A DNA stretch of 64,000 nucleotides. Origin: Sipunculus nudus (Eukaryota > Annelida > Sipuncula > Golfingiida > Sipunculidae). Shown here piece by piece: positions 22,624-35,534 of this stretch; the stretch's first letter is position 1, and each line of letters starts with the position of its first letter. The notes beneath the pieces are model-generated. The model had not been told where the DNA came from and ran no database searches. It saw nothing but the letters and a program-made list of their open reading frames with translations. The DNA is taken from assembly GCA_026874595.1 (NCBI GenBank), contig CM049318.1, positions 133,482-197,481 on the forward strand, read 5' to 3'. The position numbers and the translations under genes were made by a program.

Positions 22624-23065
22624 TCGAGGGAGTCGTACTAATTACCGAAATACCGCGGAATATCCCGGAATACCGCATATATGGTCAAAATACCTTATAA
22701 TTAAAGACCATCGAGGCTTAAATTATACGTTTAAGCCTATAATTAATCATTTTCAATAGAGAGATGGGCTAAATCGGAATTTTAAATCGTAAGAACCACG
22801 GGTTCTCGACAGGAGCTTTACATTCCACGCTACACAAGCGGTAAAAGATAGAGCCTCTCTGTAAGTTGTTAACCAATACTCTGATGACAATTTAAAATTC
22901 CGATTTATCCCATTACTCTATTGAAAATGATTAATTTTGGCTTAAACGTATCATATAAGCTTCAATGGTCTTTAATTATAGGGTACTTTTTCAATGTAAG
23001 TGGTATTTAGGCGGTATTCCGGGGTGTTCCGCAGTATTTCGGTGTTTAGGACGACCGCCTCGAGG
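22624..23065. mobile_element. Fold-back (long inverted repeat) element
   Basis: The arm at 22,624-22,787 and the arm at 22,890-23,065 are imperfect reverse complements over about 165 bases. Shared words include TACCGCGGAA/TACTGCGGAA, TATAATTAAAGACCAT, CGTTTAAGCC, ATTAATCATTTTCAATAGAG and AAATCGGAATTTTAAA. A spacer of about 100 bases separates them. There is no coding capacity, so it is a MITE or fold-back element rather than an autonomous transposon. I could not define target-site duplications. Confidence 0.75.
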
Positions 23066-23439
23066 TTCGTTGACAGCCATTTGCCAGGAAGCACAGTAGG
23101 TAAGTACTGTTTTCATCAGTTTTTAATGGTTATATGTATTTAACGAGCAGTATTTAGTAGCAAATGACTCATTATTAATTATGGATAAAGCTTTGAAGTT
23201 TTGCGAACATAGAATTTGAAGGTATGCTGTTCATCACGGTCATTTAACTGGCGACCTAGCATTTCCAAAAATGACATTGTCTTTCGTAACAACTCTCTCA
23301 CAGCATACAGTAAACTCCCCGCACTTTTAAGGCAAAGATGAATATCACTCAACTGAATTATAATTAGGATCCTTTGTCCGTCTGCTCTGCTAATGTTTCC
23401 GTCCTTTAGAGATCACTTATAACTTTGACCATTCAAAAC
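23066..23439. other. No gene recognised
   Basis: Single-copy AT-rich sequence between the fold-back element and the satellite. No motif or supported exon. Confidence 0.45.
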
Positions 23440-25469
23440 TTAATTAAAATAGATAAGTGCATCTTTGACATCGGCAATTGTACCTTGATTTTGAGTAGAA
23501 GTATACTATATCGGCAGGGAAAAATTTAACGTTTCACATTTGAGACCAAAATAACTTATCGACACTACCGACAATGTTCAAGTACTCAGATAATGCTTTA
23601 TTGCCTGGAATTTGGCCAAAATAACTATTCTCTCGAAGCCATTTTACTTATATTTGGCCCAATAAACATAATCTTGAATGAAAAAGGCTTGATTTTAATA
23701 AAAAAATGAGAGATAGACACATATTTGAAAATGCTGCATTCCCCATACTAATATCATTTGAAATGTATCACCTGTAATCATACCTAAGCAAATGCACATA
23801 GATGAGTGCATCTTTGATATCAGCAATTGTACCTTGATTTTGAGTAAAAGTATACTATGTCGGCATGGGAAATTAAATGGTTCACATTCAAAACCAAAAT
23901 AAATTTTCGACATTATTATTATTTACCGACATTATTCAAATATCTGAATAACTTATCGGCAACACCGACAATGTTCAAAAACTCAGAAAATAACTTATTA
24001 CCTGGAGTTTGAACAAAATTAATATTCTTTTTAGTCATTATACTTATATTTTGCCAAATAAAGATAGTTTCGAATGAAGAAGGCCTGTTTTCATCATGAA
24101 AAACATGAGAGATGGACACAGATCTGAAACTCCTGCATTCCCCGTGCTAATAACATTTGAAACGTATCACCTTTAATCATTCTTAAGGAAATGCACATAG
24201 ATAAGTGCATCTTTGATATCAGCAATTGTACCTTGATTTTGAGTAAAACTATATTATATCGGCATGGGAAAATTAAACAGTTCACATTCAAGACCAAAAT
24301 AAGTTATCGACACTACGATATTATTCAAATACCTGAATAACTTATCGGCAATACAGCCAATGTTCAAGTACTCAGAAAATAACTTTTTGCCAGGAATTTG
24401 ACCAAAATAACTAATCTTTTTTAGTCATTGTACTTATATTTGGCCCAATAAACAAAATCTTGAATAAAAAAGGTCTGTTTTCAACATGAAAAACCTGAGA
24501 GATGGACATAGATTTGAAACTGCAGCATTCCCCATTGATATAAGCAATGATACCTAGATTTTGAGCAAAAGTATACTATGTCGGCATGGACAAATTTAAC
24601 GGTTCACATTTCAGACCAAAAGAACTTATCGACACTACCGACATTATTCAAATATCCAAATAACTTGTCGGTAATACCGGTAATGTCAAGTACTTACAAA
24701 ATGCTTTATTGCCTTGAATTTAGCCAAAATAACTATTCTTTCGAAGCCATTTTATTTATATTTGGCCCAATAAACATAATCTTGAATGAAAAAGGCCTGT
24801 TTTCAACATGAAAAACATGAGAGATGGACTCAGATCTGAAACTCCTGCATTCCCCATGCTAATAACATTTGAAATGTATCACCTATAATCATTCATAAGG
24901 AAATGCACATAGATAAGTGCATCTTTGATATCAGCAATTGTACCTTGATTTTGAGTAAAAGTAAACTATGTTGGCATGGGAAATTAAACGGTTCACATTC
25001 AAGACCAAAATAAATTTTCGACACCACCGACAAAAATCAAATGCCTTAATTACTTATCGGCAACACCGATAATGTTCAAGTACTCAGAAAATAACTAATT
25101 GCCTGGAATTTGAAAAAAATTACTGATCTTTTTTAGTCATTGTGCTTAAATTTGGCCCAATAAAGATAATTTTGAATGAAGAAGGCTTGTTTTCAACATG
25201 AAAAACATGAGAGATGGACACAGATCTGAAACTCCTGCATTCCCAATGCTAATGACATTTGAAATGTATCACATATAATCATTCTTAAGGAAATGCACAT
25301 AGATAAGTGCATCTTTGATATCAGCAATTGTACTTTGATTTTGGGTAAAACTATATTATATGGGCATGGGAAAATTAAATGGTTCACATTCAAGACCAAA
25401 ATAAATTTTCGACACTACAACATTATTCAAATACCTGAATAACTTATCGCCAATACCGACAATATTCAA

Positions 25470-28400
25470 GTACTCAGAAAATAACTTATTGCCAGGAATT
25501 TGACCAAAATAATTAATCTTTTTTAGTCATTGTACTTATATTTGGCCCAATAAACATAATCTTGAATGAAAAAGGTCTGTTTTCAACATAAAAAACCTGA
25601 GAGATGGATATAGATTTGAAACTGCTGCATTCCCCATTGATATCAGCAATGATACCTAGTTTTTGAGTAAAAGTATACTATGTCGGCATGGACAAATTTA
25701 ACGGTTCACATTTGAGACCAAAAGATCTTATCGACACTACCGACATTATTCAAATACCAAAATAACTTGTCAGTCATACCGACAATGTTCAAGTACTGAG
25801 AAAATAACTTTTTGCCTGGAATTTGAACAAAATTACTAATCTTTTTTTTCAGTCATTGTACTTATATTTGGCCCAATAAAAATAATTTTGAATGAAGAAG
25901 GTCTGTTTTCAACATGAAAAACATGAGAGATGGATACAGATCTGAAACTCCTGCATTCCCCATGCTAATAAAATGTGAAATGTATCACATATAATCATTC
26001 TTAAGGAAATGCACATATATAAGTGCATCTTTGATATCAGCAATTGTACCTTGATTTTGAGTAAAAGTATACTATGTCGGCATTGGAAATTAACCGGTTC
26101 ACATTCGAGACCAATATAAATTTTTGACACTACCGACATTATTCAGATACCTGAATAACTTATCGGCTACACCGACAATGTTGAAGTACTCAGAAAATAA
26201 CTTATTGCCAGGAATTTGAACAAAAGTACTAATCTTTTTTAGTCATTGTACTTATATTTGGCCCAATAAAAATAATTTTGAATGAAGAAGGCCTGTTTTC
26301 AACATGAAAAACATGAGAGATGGACACAGATGTGAAACTGCTGCATTCCCCATTGATATCAGCAATGATACCTAGATTTTGAGTAAAAGTATACTTTGTC
26401 GGCATGGACAAATTTTACGGTTCACATTTCATACCAAAAGAACTTATCGACACTACCAACATTATTCAAATACCCAAATAACTTGTCGGTAATACGGACA
26501 ATGTCAAGTACTTACAAAATGCTTTATTGCCTGGAATTTAGCCAAAATAACTATTCTTTCGAAGCCATCTTATTTATATTTGGCCCAATAAACATAATCC
26601 TGAATGAAAAAGGCCTGTTTTCAACATGAAAAAACATGAGAGATGGACACAGATCTGAAACTCCTGCATTCCCCATGCTAATAACATTTGAAATGTATCA
26701 CCTATAATCATTCTTAAGGAAATGCACATAGATAAGTGCATCTTTGATATCAGCAATTGTACCTTGATTTTGAGTAAAAGTATATTATGTAGGCATGGGA
26801 AATTAAACGGTTCACATTCAAGACCAAAATAAATTTTCGACACTACCGACATTATTCTAATACCTGAATAACTTATCGGCAACACCGACAATGTTCAAGT
26901 ACTCAGAAAATAACAAATCGCCTGGAATTTGAACAAAATTACTAATCTTTTTATCTTTTTTAGTCATTGTGCTTATATTTGGCCCAATAAAGATAATTTT
27001 GAATGAAGAAGGCCTGTTTTCAACATGAACAACATGAGTAAGAGACACAGATCTGAAACTCCTGCATTCCCAATGCTAATGACATTTGAAATGTATCACC
27101 TATAATCATTCTTAAGGAAATGCACATAGATAAGTGCATCTTTGATATCAGCAATTGTACCTTGATTTTGAGTAAAACTATATTATATCGGCATGGGAAA
27201 ATTAAATGGTTCACATTCAATCAAAATAAATTTTCGACACTATGACATTATTCAAATACCTGAATAACTTATTGGCAATACCGACAATGTTCAAGTACTC
27301 AGAAAATAACTTATTGCCAGGAATTTGACCAAAATAATTAATCTTTTTTAGTCATTGTACTTATATTTGGCCCAATAAACATAATCTTGAATGAAAAAGG
27401 TCTGTTTTCAACATAAAAAACCTGAGAGATGGATATAGATTTGAAACTGCTGCATTCCCCATTGATATCAGCAATGATACCTAGTTTTTGAGTAAAAGTA
27501 TACTATGTCGGCATGGACAAATTTAACGGTTCACATTTGAGACCAAAAGATCTTATCGACACTACCGACATTATTCAAATACCAAAATAACTTGTCAGTC
27601 ATACCGACAATGTTCAAGTACTGAGAAAATAACTTTTTGCCTGGAATTTGAACAAAATTACTAATCTTTTTTTTCAGTCATTGTACTTATATTTGGCCCA
27701 ATAAAAATAATTTTGAATGAAGAAGGTCTGTTTTCAACATGAAAAACATGAGAGATGGATACAGATCTGAAACTCCTGCATTCCCCATGCTAATAAAATG
27801 TGAAATGTATCACATATAATCATTCTTAAGGAAATGCACATATATAAGTGCATCTTTGATATCAGCAATTGTACCTTGATTTTGAGTAAAAGTATACTAT
27901 GTCGGCATTGGAAATTAACCGGTTCACATTCGAGACCAATATAAATTTTTGACACTACCGACATTATTCAGATACCTGAATAACTTATCGGCTACACCGA
28001 CAATGTTGAAGTACTCAGAAAATAACTTATTGCCAGGAATTTGAACAAAAGTACTAATCTTTTTTAGTCATTGTACTTATATTTGGCCCAATAAAAATAA
28101 TTTTGAATGAAGAAGGCCTGTTTTCAACATGAAAAACATGAGAGATGGACACAGATGTGAAACTGCTGCATTCCCCATTGATATCAGCAATGATACCTAG
28201 ATTTTGAGTAAAAGTATACTTTGTCGGCATGGACAAATTTTACGGTTCACATTTCATACCAAAAGAACTTATCGACACTACCAACATTATTCAAATACCC
28301 AAATAACTTGTCGGTAATACGGACAATGTCAAGTACTTACAAAATGCTTTATTGCCTGGAATTTAGCCAAAATAACTATTCTTTCGAAGCCATCTTATTT

Positions 28401-29119
28401 ATATTTGGCCCAATAAACATAATCCTGAATGAAAAAGGCCTGTTTTCAACATGAAAAAACATGAGAGATGGACACAGATCTGAAACTCCTGCATTCCCCA
28501 TGCTAATAACATTTGAAATGTATCACCTATAATCATTCTTAAGGAAATGCACATAGATAAGTGCATCTTTGATATCAGCAATTGTACCTTGATTTTGAGT
28601 AAAAGTATATTATGTAGGCATGGGAAATTAAACGGTTCACATTCAAGACCAAAATAAATTTTCGACACTACCGACATTATTCTAATACCTGAATAACTTA
28701 TCGGCAACACCGACAATGTTCAAGTACTCAGAAAATAACAAATCGCCTGGAATTTGAACAAAATTACTAATCTTTTTATCTTTTTTAGTCATTGTGCTTA
28801 TATTTGGCCCAATAAAGATAATTTTGAATGAAGAAGGCCTGTTTTCAACATGAACAACATGAGTAAGAGACACAGATCTGAAACTCCTGCATTCCCAATG
28901 CTAATGACATTTGAAATGTATCACCTATAATCATTCTTAAGGAAATGCACATAGATAAGTGCATCTTTGATATCAGCAATTGTACCTTGATTTTGAGTAA
29001 AACTATATTATATCGGCATGGGAAAATTAAATGGTTCACATTCAATCAAAATAAATTTTCGACACTATGACATTATTCAAATACCTGAATAACTTATTGG
29101 CAATACCGACAATGTTCAA
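25470..29119. repeat. Tandem 1,825-base duplication of five monomers
   Basis: About 25,470-27,294 and 27,295-29,119 look identical or nearly so. Six separate open frames recur at an offset of exactly 1,825 with unchanged translations. Similarity drops to normal monomer level at both outer ends. Confidence 0.92.
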
Positions 29120-29599
29120 GTACTCAGAAAATAACTGATTCCAAGGAATTTGACCAAAATAACTAATCTTTTTTAATCATTGTACTTATATTTGGCCCAA
29201 TAAACATAATCTTGAATGATAAAGGTCTGTTTTCAACATGAAAAACCTGAGAGAGGGACATAGATTTGAAACTGCTGCATTGCCCATTGATATCAGCAAT
29301 GATACCTGGTTTTTGAGTAAAAGTTTACTATGTCTGCATGGACGAATTTAACGGTTCACATTTCAGACCAAAAGAACTTATTGACACTACCGACATTATT
29401 CAAATAGCCAAATAACTTGTCGGTAATACCGACAATGTAAAGTACCTACAAAATGCTTTATTGCCTGGAATTTAGCCGAAATAACTATTCTTTCGAAGCC
29501 ATTTTATTTATATTTGGCCCAATAAACATAATCTTGAATGGAAAAAGGCCTGTTTTCAACATGAAAAAACATGAGAGATGGACACAGATCTGAAACTCC

Positions 29600-32456
29600 T
29601 GCATTCCCAATACTAATAACATTTGAAATGTATCACCTATAATCATTCATAAGGAAATGCACATAGATAAGTGCATCTTTGATATCAGCAATTGTACCTT
29701 GATTTTGAGTAAAAGTAAACTATGTTGACATGGGAAATTAAAAGGTTCACATTCAAGACAAAAATAAATTTTCGACACTATGACATTATTCAAATACCTG
29801 AATAACTTATTGGCAATACCGACAATGTTCAAGTACTCAGAAAATAACTGATTCCAAGGAATTTGACCAAAATAACTAATCTTTTTTAATCATTGTACTT
29901 ATATTTGGCCCAATAAACATAATCTTGAATGAAAAAGGTCTGTTTTCAACATGAAAAACCTGAGAGAGGGACATAGATTTGAAACTGCTGCATTGCCCAT
30001 TGATATCAGCAATGATACCTGGTTTTTGAGTAAAAGTATACTATGTCGGCATGGACAAATTTAACGGTTCACATTTCAGACCAAAAGAACTTATCGACAC
30101 TACCGACATTATTCAAATAGCCAAATAACTTATCGGTAATACCGACAATGTCAAGTACCTACAAAATGCTTTATTGCCTGGAATTTAGCCAAAATAACTA
30201 TTCTTTCGAAGCCATTTTATTTATATTTGGCCCAATAAACATAATCTTGAATGAAAAAGGCCTGTTTTCAACATGAAAAACATGAGAGATGGACACAGAT
30301 CTGAATCTCCTGCATTTCCCCATGCTAATAAAATTTGAAATGTATCACATATAATCATTCTTAAGGAAATGTACATAGATAAGTGCATCTTTGATATCAG
30401 CAATTGTACCTTGATTTTGAGTAAAAGTATACTATGTCGGCATTGGAAATTAACCGGTTCACATTCGAGACCAAAATAAATTTTTGACACTACCGTCATT
30501 ATTCAGATACCTGAAAAACTTATTGGCAACACCGATAATGTTCAAGTACTCAGAAAATAACAAATTGCCTGGAATATGAAAAAAATTACTGTTCTTTTTT
30601 AGTCATTGTGCTTATATTTGGCCCAATAAAAATAATTTTGAATGCAGAAGGTCTGTTTTCAACATGAAAAACATGAGAGATGGACACAGATCTGAAACTG
30701 CTGCATTCCCCATTGATATCAGCAATGATACCTAGTTTTTGAATAAAAGTATACTATGTCGGCATGGACAAATTTAATGGTTCACATTTGAGACCAAAAG
30801 ATCTTATTGACACTACCGACATTATTCAAATACCAAAATAACTTGTCGGTAATTTGGACAATGTCAAGTACCTACAAAATGCTTTATTGCCTGGAATTTA
30901 GCCAAAATAACTATTCTTTCGAAGCCATTTTATTTATATTTGGCCCATTAAACATAATCTTGAATGAAAAAGGCCTGTTTTCATCATGAAAAAACATGAG
31001 AGATGGACACAGATCTGAAACTCCTGCATTCCCAATACTAATAACATTTGAAATGTATCACCTATAATCATTCATAAGGAAATGCACATAGATAAGTGCA
31101 TCTTTGATATCAGCAATTGTACCTTGATTTTGAGTAAAAGTAAACTATGTTGACATGGGAAATTAAAAGGTTCACATTCAAGACAAAAATAAATTTTCGA
31201 CACTATGACATTATTCAAATACCTGAATAACTTATTGGCAATACCGACAATGTTCAAGTACTCAGAAAATAACTGATTCCAAGGAATTTGACCAAAATAA
31301 CTAATCTTTTTTAATCATTGTACTTATATTTGGCCCAATAAACATAATCTTGAATGAAAAAGGTCTGTTTTCAACATGAAAAACCTGAGAGAGGGACATA
31401 GATTTGAAACTGCTGCATTGCCCATTGATATCAGCAATGATACCTGGTTTTTGAGTAAAAGTATACTATGTCGGCATGGACAAATTTAACGGTTCACATT
31501 TCAGACCAAAAGAACTTATCGACACTACCGACATTATTCAAATAGCCAAATAACTTATCGGTAATACCGACAATGTCAAGTACCTACAAAATGCTTTATT
31601 GCCTGGAATTTAGCCAAAATAACTATTCTTTCGAAGCCATTTTATTTATATTTGGCCCAATAAACATAATCTTGAATGAAAAAGGCCTGTTTTCAACATG
31701 AAAAACATGAGAGATGGACACAGATCTGAATCTCCTGCATTTCCCCATGCTAATAAAATTTGAAATGTATCACATATAATCATTCTTAAGGAAATGTACA
31801 TAGATAAGTGCATCTTTGATATCAGCAATTGTACCTTGATTTTGAGTAAAAGTATACTATGTCGGCATTGGAAATTAACCGGTTCACATTCGAGACCAAA
31901 ATAAATTTTTGACACTACCGTCATTATTCAGATACCTGAAAAACTTATTGGCAACACCGATAATGTTCAAGTACTCAGAAAATAACAAATTGCCTGGAAT
32001 ATGAAAAAAATTACTGTTCTTTTTTAGTCATTGTGCTTATATTTGGCCCAATAAAAATAATTTTGAATGCAGAAGGTCTGTTTTCAACATGAAAAACATG
32101 AGAGATGGACACAGATCTGAAACTGCTGCATTCCCCATTGATATCAGCAATGATACCTAGTTTTTGAATAAAAGTATACTATGTCGGCATGGACAAATTT
32201 AATGGTTCACATTTGAGACCAAAAGATCTTATTGACACTACCGACATTATTCAAATACCAAAATAACTTGTCGGTAATTTGGACAATGTCAAGTACCTAC
32301 AAAATGCTTTATTGCCTGGAATTTAGCCAAAATAACTATTCTTTCGAAGCCATTTTATTTATATTTGGCCCATTAAACATAATCTTGAATGAAAAAGGCC
32401 TGTTTTCATCATGAAAAAACATGAGAGATGGACACAGATCTGAAACTCCTGCATTC
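29600..32456. repeat. Tandem 1,425-base duplication of four monomers
   Basis: About 29,600-31,030 and 31,031-32,456 match at an offset of 1,425, with unchanged translations of three open frames. It is a second, independent copy step in the same array. Confidence 0.92.
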
Positions 32457-34079
32457 CCCATGCTAATAACATTTGAAATGTATCACCTATAATCATTCTT
32501 AAGGAAATGCACATAGATAAGTGCATATTTGATATCAGCAATTGTAAAAGGATTTTGAGTAAAATAATACTGTGTCGGCATGGGAAAATTAAACACTTTT
32601 ACATTCAAGACCAAAATAAATTATCGACACTACCCACATTATTCAGATACCTGAATAACTTATCGGCAGTACCGACTATGTTCAAGTACTCAGAGAATAA
32701 CTAACTGCCTGGAATGTGAAAAAAATTACTAATCTTTTTTAGTCATTGTGCTTATATTTGGCCCAATAAAGAAAATTTTGAATGTAGAAGGCCTGTTTTC
32801 AACATGAAAAACATGAGAGATGGATAGAGATTTGAAACTGCTGCATTCCCCATTGATATCAGCAATGATACCTAGATTTTGAGTAAAAGTATACTATGTC
32901 GGCATGGACAAATTTAACGGTTTACATTTCAGACCAAAAGAACTTATCGACACTACCGACATTATTCAAATACCCAAATAACTTGTCGGTAATACCGGCA
33001 ATGTCAAGTACTTACAAAATGCTTTGTTGCCTGGAATTTAGCCAAAATAACTATTCTTTCGAAGCCATTTTATTTATATTTGGCCCAATAAACATAATCT
33101 TGAATGAAAAAGACCTGTTTTTAAGAAGAAAAACATGAGAGATTGACACTGATTTGGAAATGCTGCATTCCCCATGCATATATCATTTGAAATGTATCAC
33201 CTGTAATCATTCCCAAGTAAATGCACATAGATATGTGCATCTTTAATATCAGCAATTGTACCAGGATTTTGAGTAAAATAATACTGTGTCAGCATGGGAA
33301 AATTAAACATTTTTACATTCAAGACCAAAATAAATTATCGACACTACCGACATTATTCAGATACCTGAATAACTTATCGGCAGTACCGACAATGTTCAAG
33401 TACTCAGAAAATAACTAATTGCTTGCAATTTGAACAAAATTACTAATCTTTTTTAGTCATTGTGCTTATATTTGGCCCAATAAAGAAAATTTTGAATAAA
33501 ACAAGGCCTGTTTTCAACATGAAAAACATGAGAGATGGACACAGATCTGAAACTCCTGCATTCCCAATGCTAATAACATTTGAAATGTATCACATATAAT
33601 CATTCTTAAGGAAATGCACATGGATATGCATCTTTGATATCAGCAATTGTACCTTGATTTTGAGTAAAACTATATTATACCGGCATGGGAAAATTAAACG
33701 GTTCACATTCAAGACCAAAATAATTTAGCAACACTACCGACATTATTCAAATACCTGAATAACTTATTGCCAACCCTGACAATGTTTAAATACTCAGAAA
33801 ATAACTTTTTGCCAGGAATTTGACCAGAATTACTAATCATTTTTAGTCATTGTACTTATATTTGGCTGAATAAACATAATCTTGAATGTAAAAGGCCTGT
33901 TTTCAACATGAAAAACATGAGAGATGGACATAGATTTGAAACTGCTGCATTCCCCATGTTAATATCACTTGAAATGTATCACCTGTGATCATTCCGAAAC
34001 AAAAGCACATATATAAGTTCATCTTTGATACCAGCAATTGTATCTGGAATGTGAGTTAGTATACTATGTTGGCCACTTA

Positions 34080-34740
34080 CAACTTAAGTGATCATGTTTG
34101 AGACCAAATTAACTTATCAGTAATACCGACATATTCAAATAGTGAAATAACTAATTGGCAATACCAACAATATTCAAATACTGAAATAACTAACTGGGAA
34201 CACCGACAATATTCAAATACAAAAATAACTTAATGGTAATGCTGAAATAATAATTTTCCAAAATAACTTATCGGTAATACCGACAATATTCAAATACAAT
34301 AATAACTTATCGTTAAAACTGACAAAAAATAAATTCTGAAATAACTTATCAGCAATACTTACAATATTCAAATACAGAAATAAATGTATATCAGTACTGT
34401 CATATTTATATACATATGTACAGATATAAACATAATGGTGCCAGTAAAAATATTTATACATATGAACATACATATATATATACACATATACATATATATA
34501 TATGTATTACATTGTTAACAATATTGGTATCTTTACATTTACACATTTTTCATACATTTTGTCGGTATGGGAAAATTTAACAGATCATATTTCAGTCTGA
34601 AATAACTTATCCGTATCACGGACAATAATCAAGTGCCATAATAACCTATCGGTAATACTGACAATATATTTAAATAACAAAATGACTTATCGGTAATACC
34701 GACAATAATCAAATGCCGAAATAACTTATGTACATCTATA
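34080..34740. repeat. CGGTAATACCGAC short-period array
   Basis: Repeats of about 40-50 bases: TACCGACAATATTCAAATA followed by GAAATAACTTATCGGTAA. A (TA)n patch follows. It resembles 19,260-19,680 and 60,960-61,240. Confidence 0.85.
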
Positions 34741-35345
34741 TAAAGTATATAATATATATATATAAAATATATATAATGTATATATGCACATATATATAAA
34801 CATATTGATGTCAGTAAAAATATTTATATATACGTAAATATTTATACACATATACATATATATATATTATTACATTTTTAACGGTCCCAGTATCTTTACA
34901 TTTATGTATTATTTTATGTGCTTTCTTGGACAAGTATCCACATAGCTAAGGTCATCTAATTAAGTTGAATTTGAATGTAAACTTAACCTTATGTTGAATA
35001 TTAAGTTGAATATCAAATTCAACTTAATATTAAGTTGAATGCTTAAGTTGAATCTTATTTTCAACTTAATCTTATGTTGAATAATTAAGTTGAATCACAC
35101 TTTCAACTTAATCTTAAGTTGAATGCTTAAGTTGAATCTGATTTTCAACTTAATCTTAAGTTGAATACTTAAGTTGAGTCTGATTTCAACTTAATCTTAA
35201 GTTGAATGCTTAAGTTGAATCTGATTTTCAACTTAATCTTAAGTTGAATACTTAAGTTGAGTCTGATTTCAACTTAAACTTATGTTGAATAATTTAGTTG
35301 AATCTGCGTTTCAACTTAAGTATTCAACGTAAAAATCAGATTCAA
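34741..35345. repeat. Composite satellite with AAGTTGAAT array
   Basis: The leader segment is near-identical to 20,150-20,310, followed by direct repeats of CTTAAGTTGAATCTGATTTT and CAACTTAATCTTAAGTTGAA, with an approximately 58-base period at 35,100-35,280. The gene begins about 150 bases further on. Confidence 0.9.
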
Positions 35346-35500
35346 CTGAATTTGAATGTTATTATAATTATCAGCTTCAGCTTTAGTTGAATCAACTTCT
35401 CAAGAGGAATCTTTGTGTTATGTTGTATATTTATAATTAGTACAATTTTAAGATCACTTTAAAAGCTCTTTTGATATATCATGTCCGGTTTCAGTGCAAG

Positions 35501-35534
35501 ATGTCATCTGACGAATGGTCTCATGGCTTTGAAG
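35501..35534 (+). CDS. Exon 1 (start)
   Basis: ATG, then SSDEWSHGFE, ending GAAG|GTGAGT in phase 1. A TTTCAG just upstream (to about 35,496) may be a 3' splice site for an untranslated first exon. An upstream ATG at 35,481 is out of frame. Confidence 0.65.

Larger units (their letters stand above)
23440..34080. repeat. Higher-order satellite, ~320- and ~390-base monomers
   Basis: The landmark TTTGGCCCAATAAA recurs at intervals alternating near 320-327 and 387-400 bases for over 10 kb. Long monomers carry an extra ~70-base segment with TTTGAAATGTATCACC and AAGGAAATGCACATAGATAA; short ones lack it. Shared words are TTTGATATCAGCAATTGTA, CTATGTCGGCATGG, ACGGTTCACATT, TACCGACATTATTCAAATA and CTTATCGGCAACACCGACAA. 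Small open frames recur only because the monomers recur. Confidence 0.95.

Noticed and set aside
23695-32541. Conserved minus-strand peptides recurring many times (for example with LLISKMHLSMCISL)
   Set aside because: They recur only because the satellite monomers recur. They shift in frame and length between monomers and have no start or splice context.
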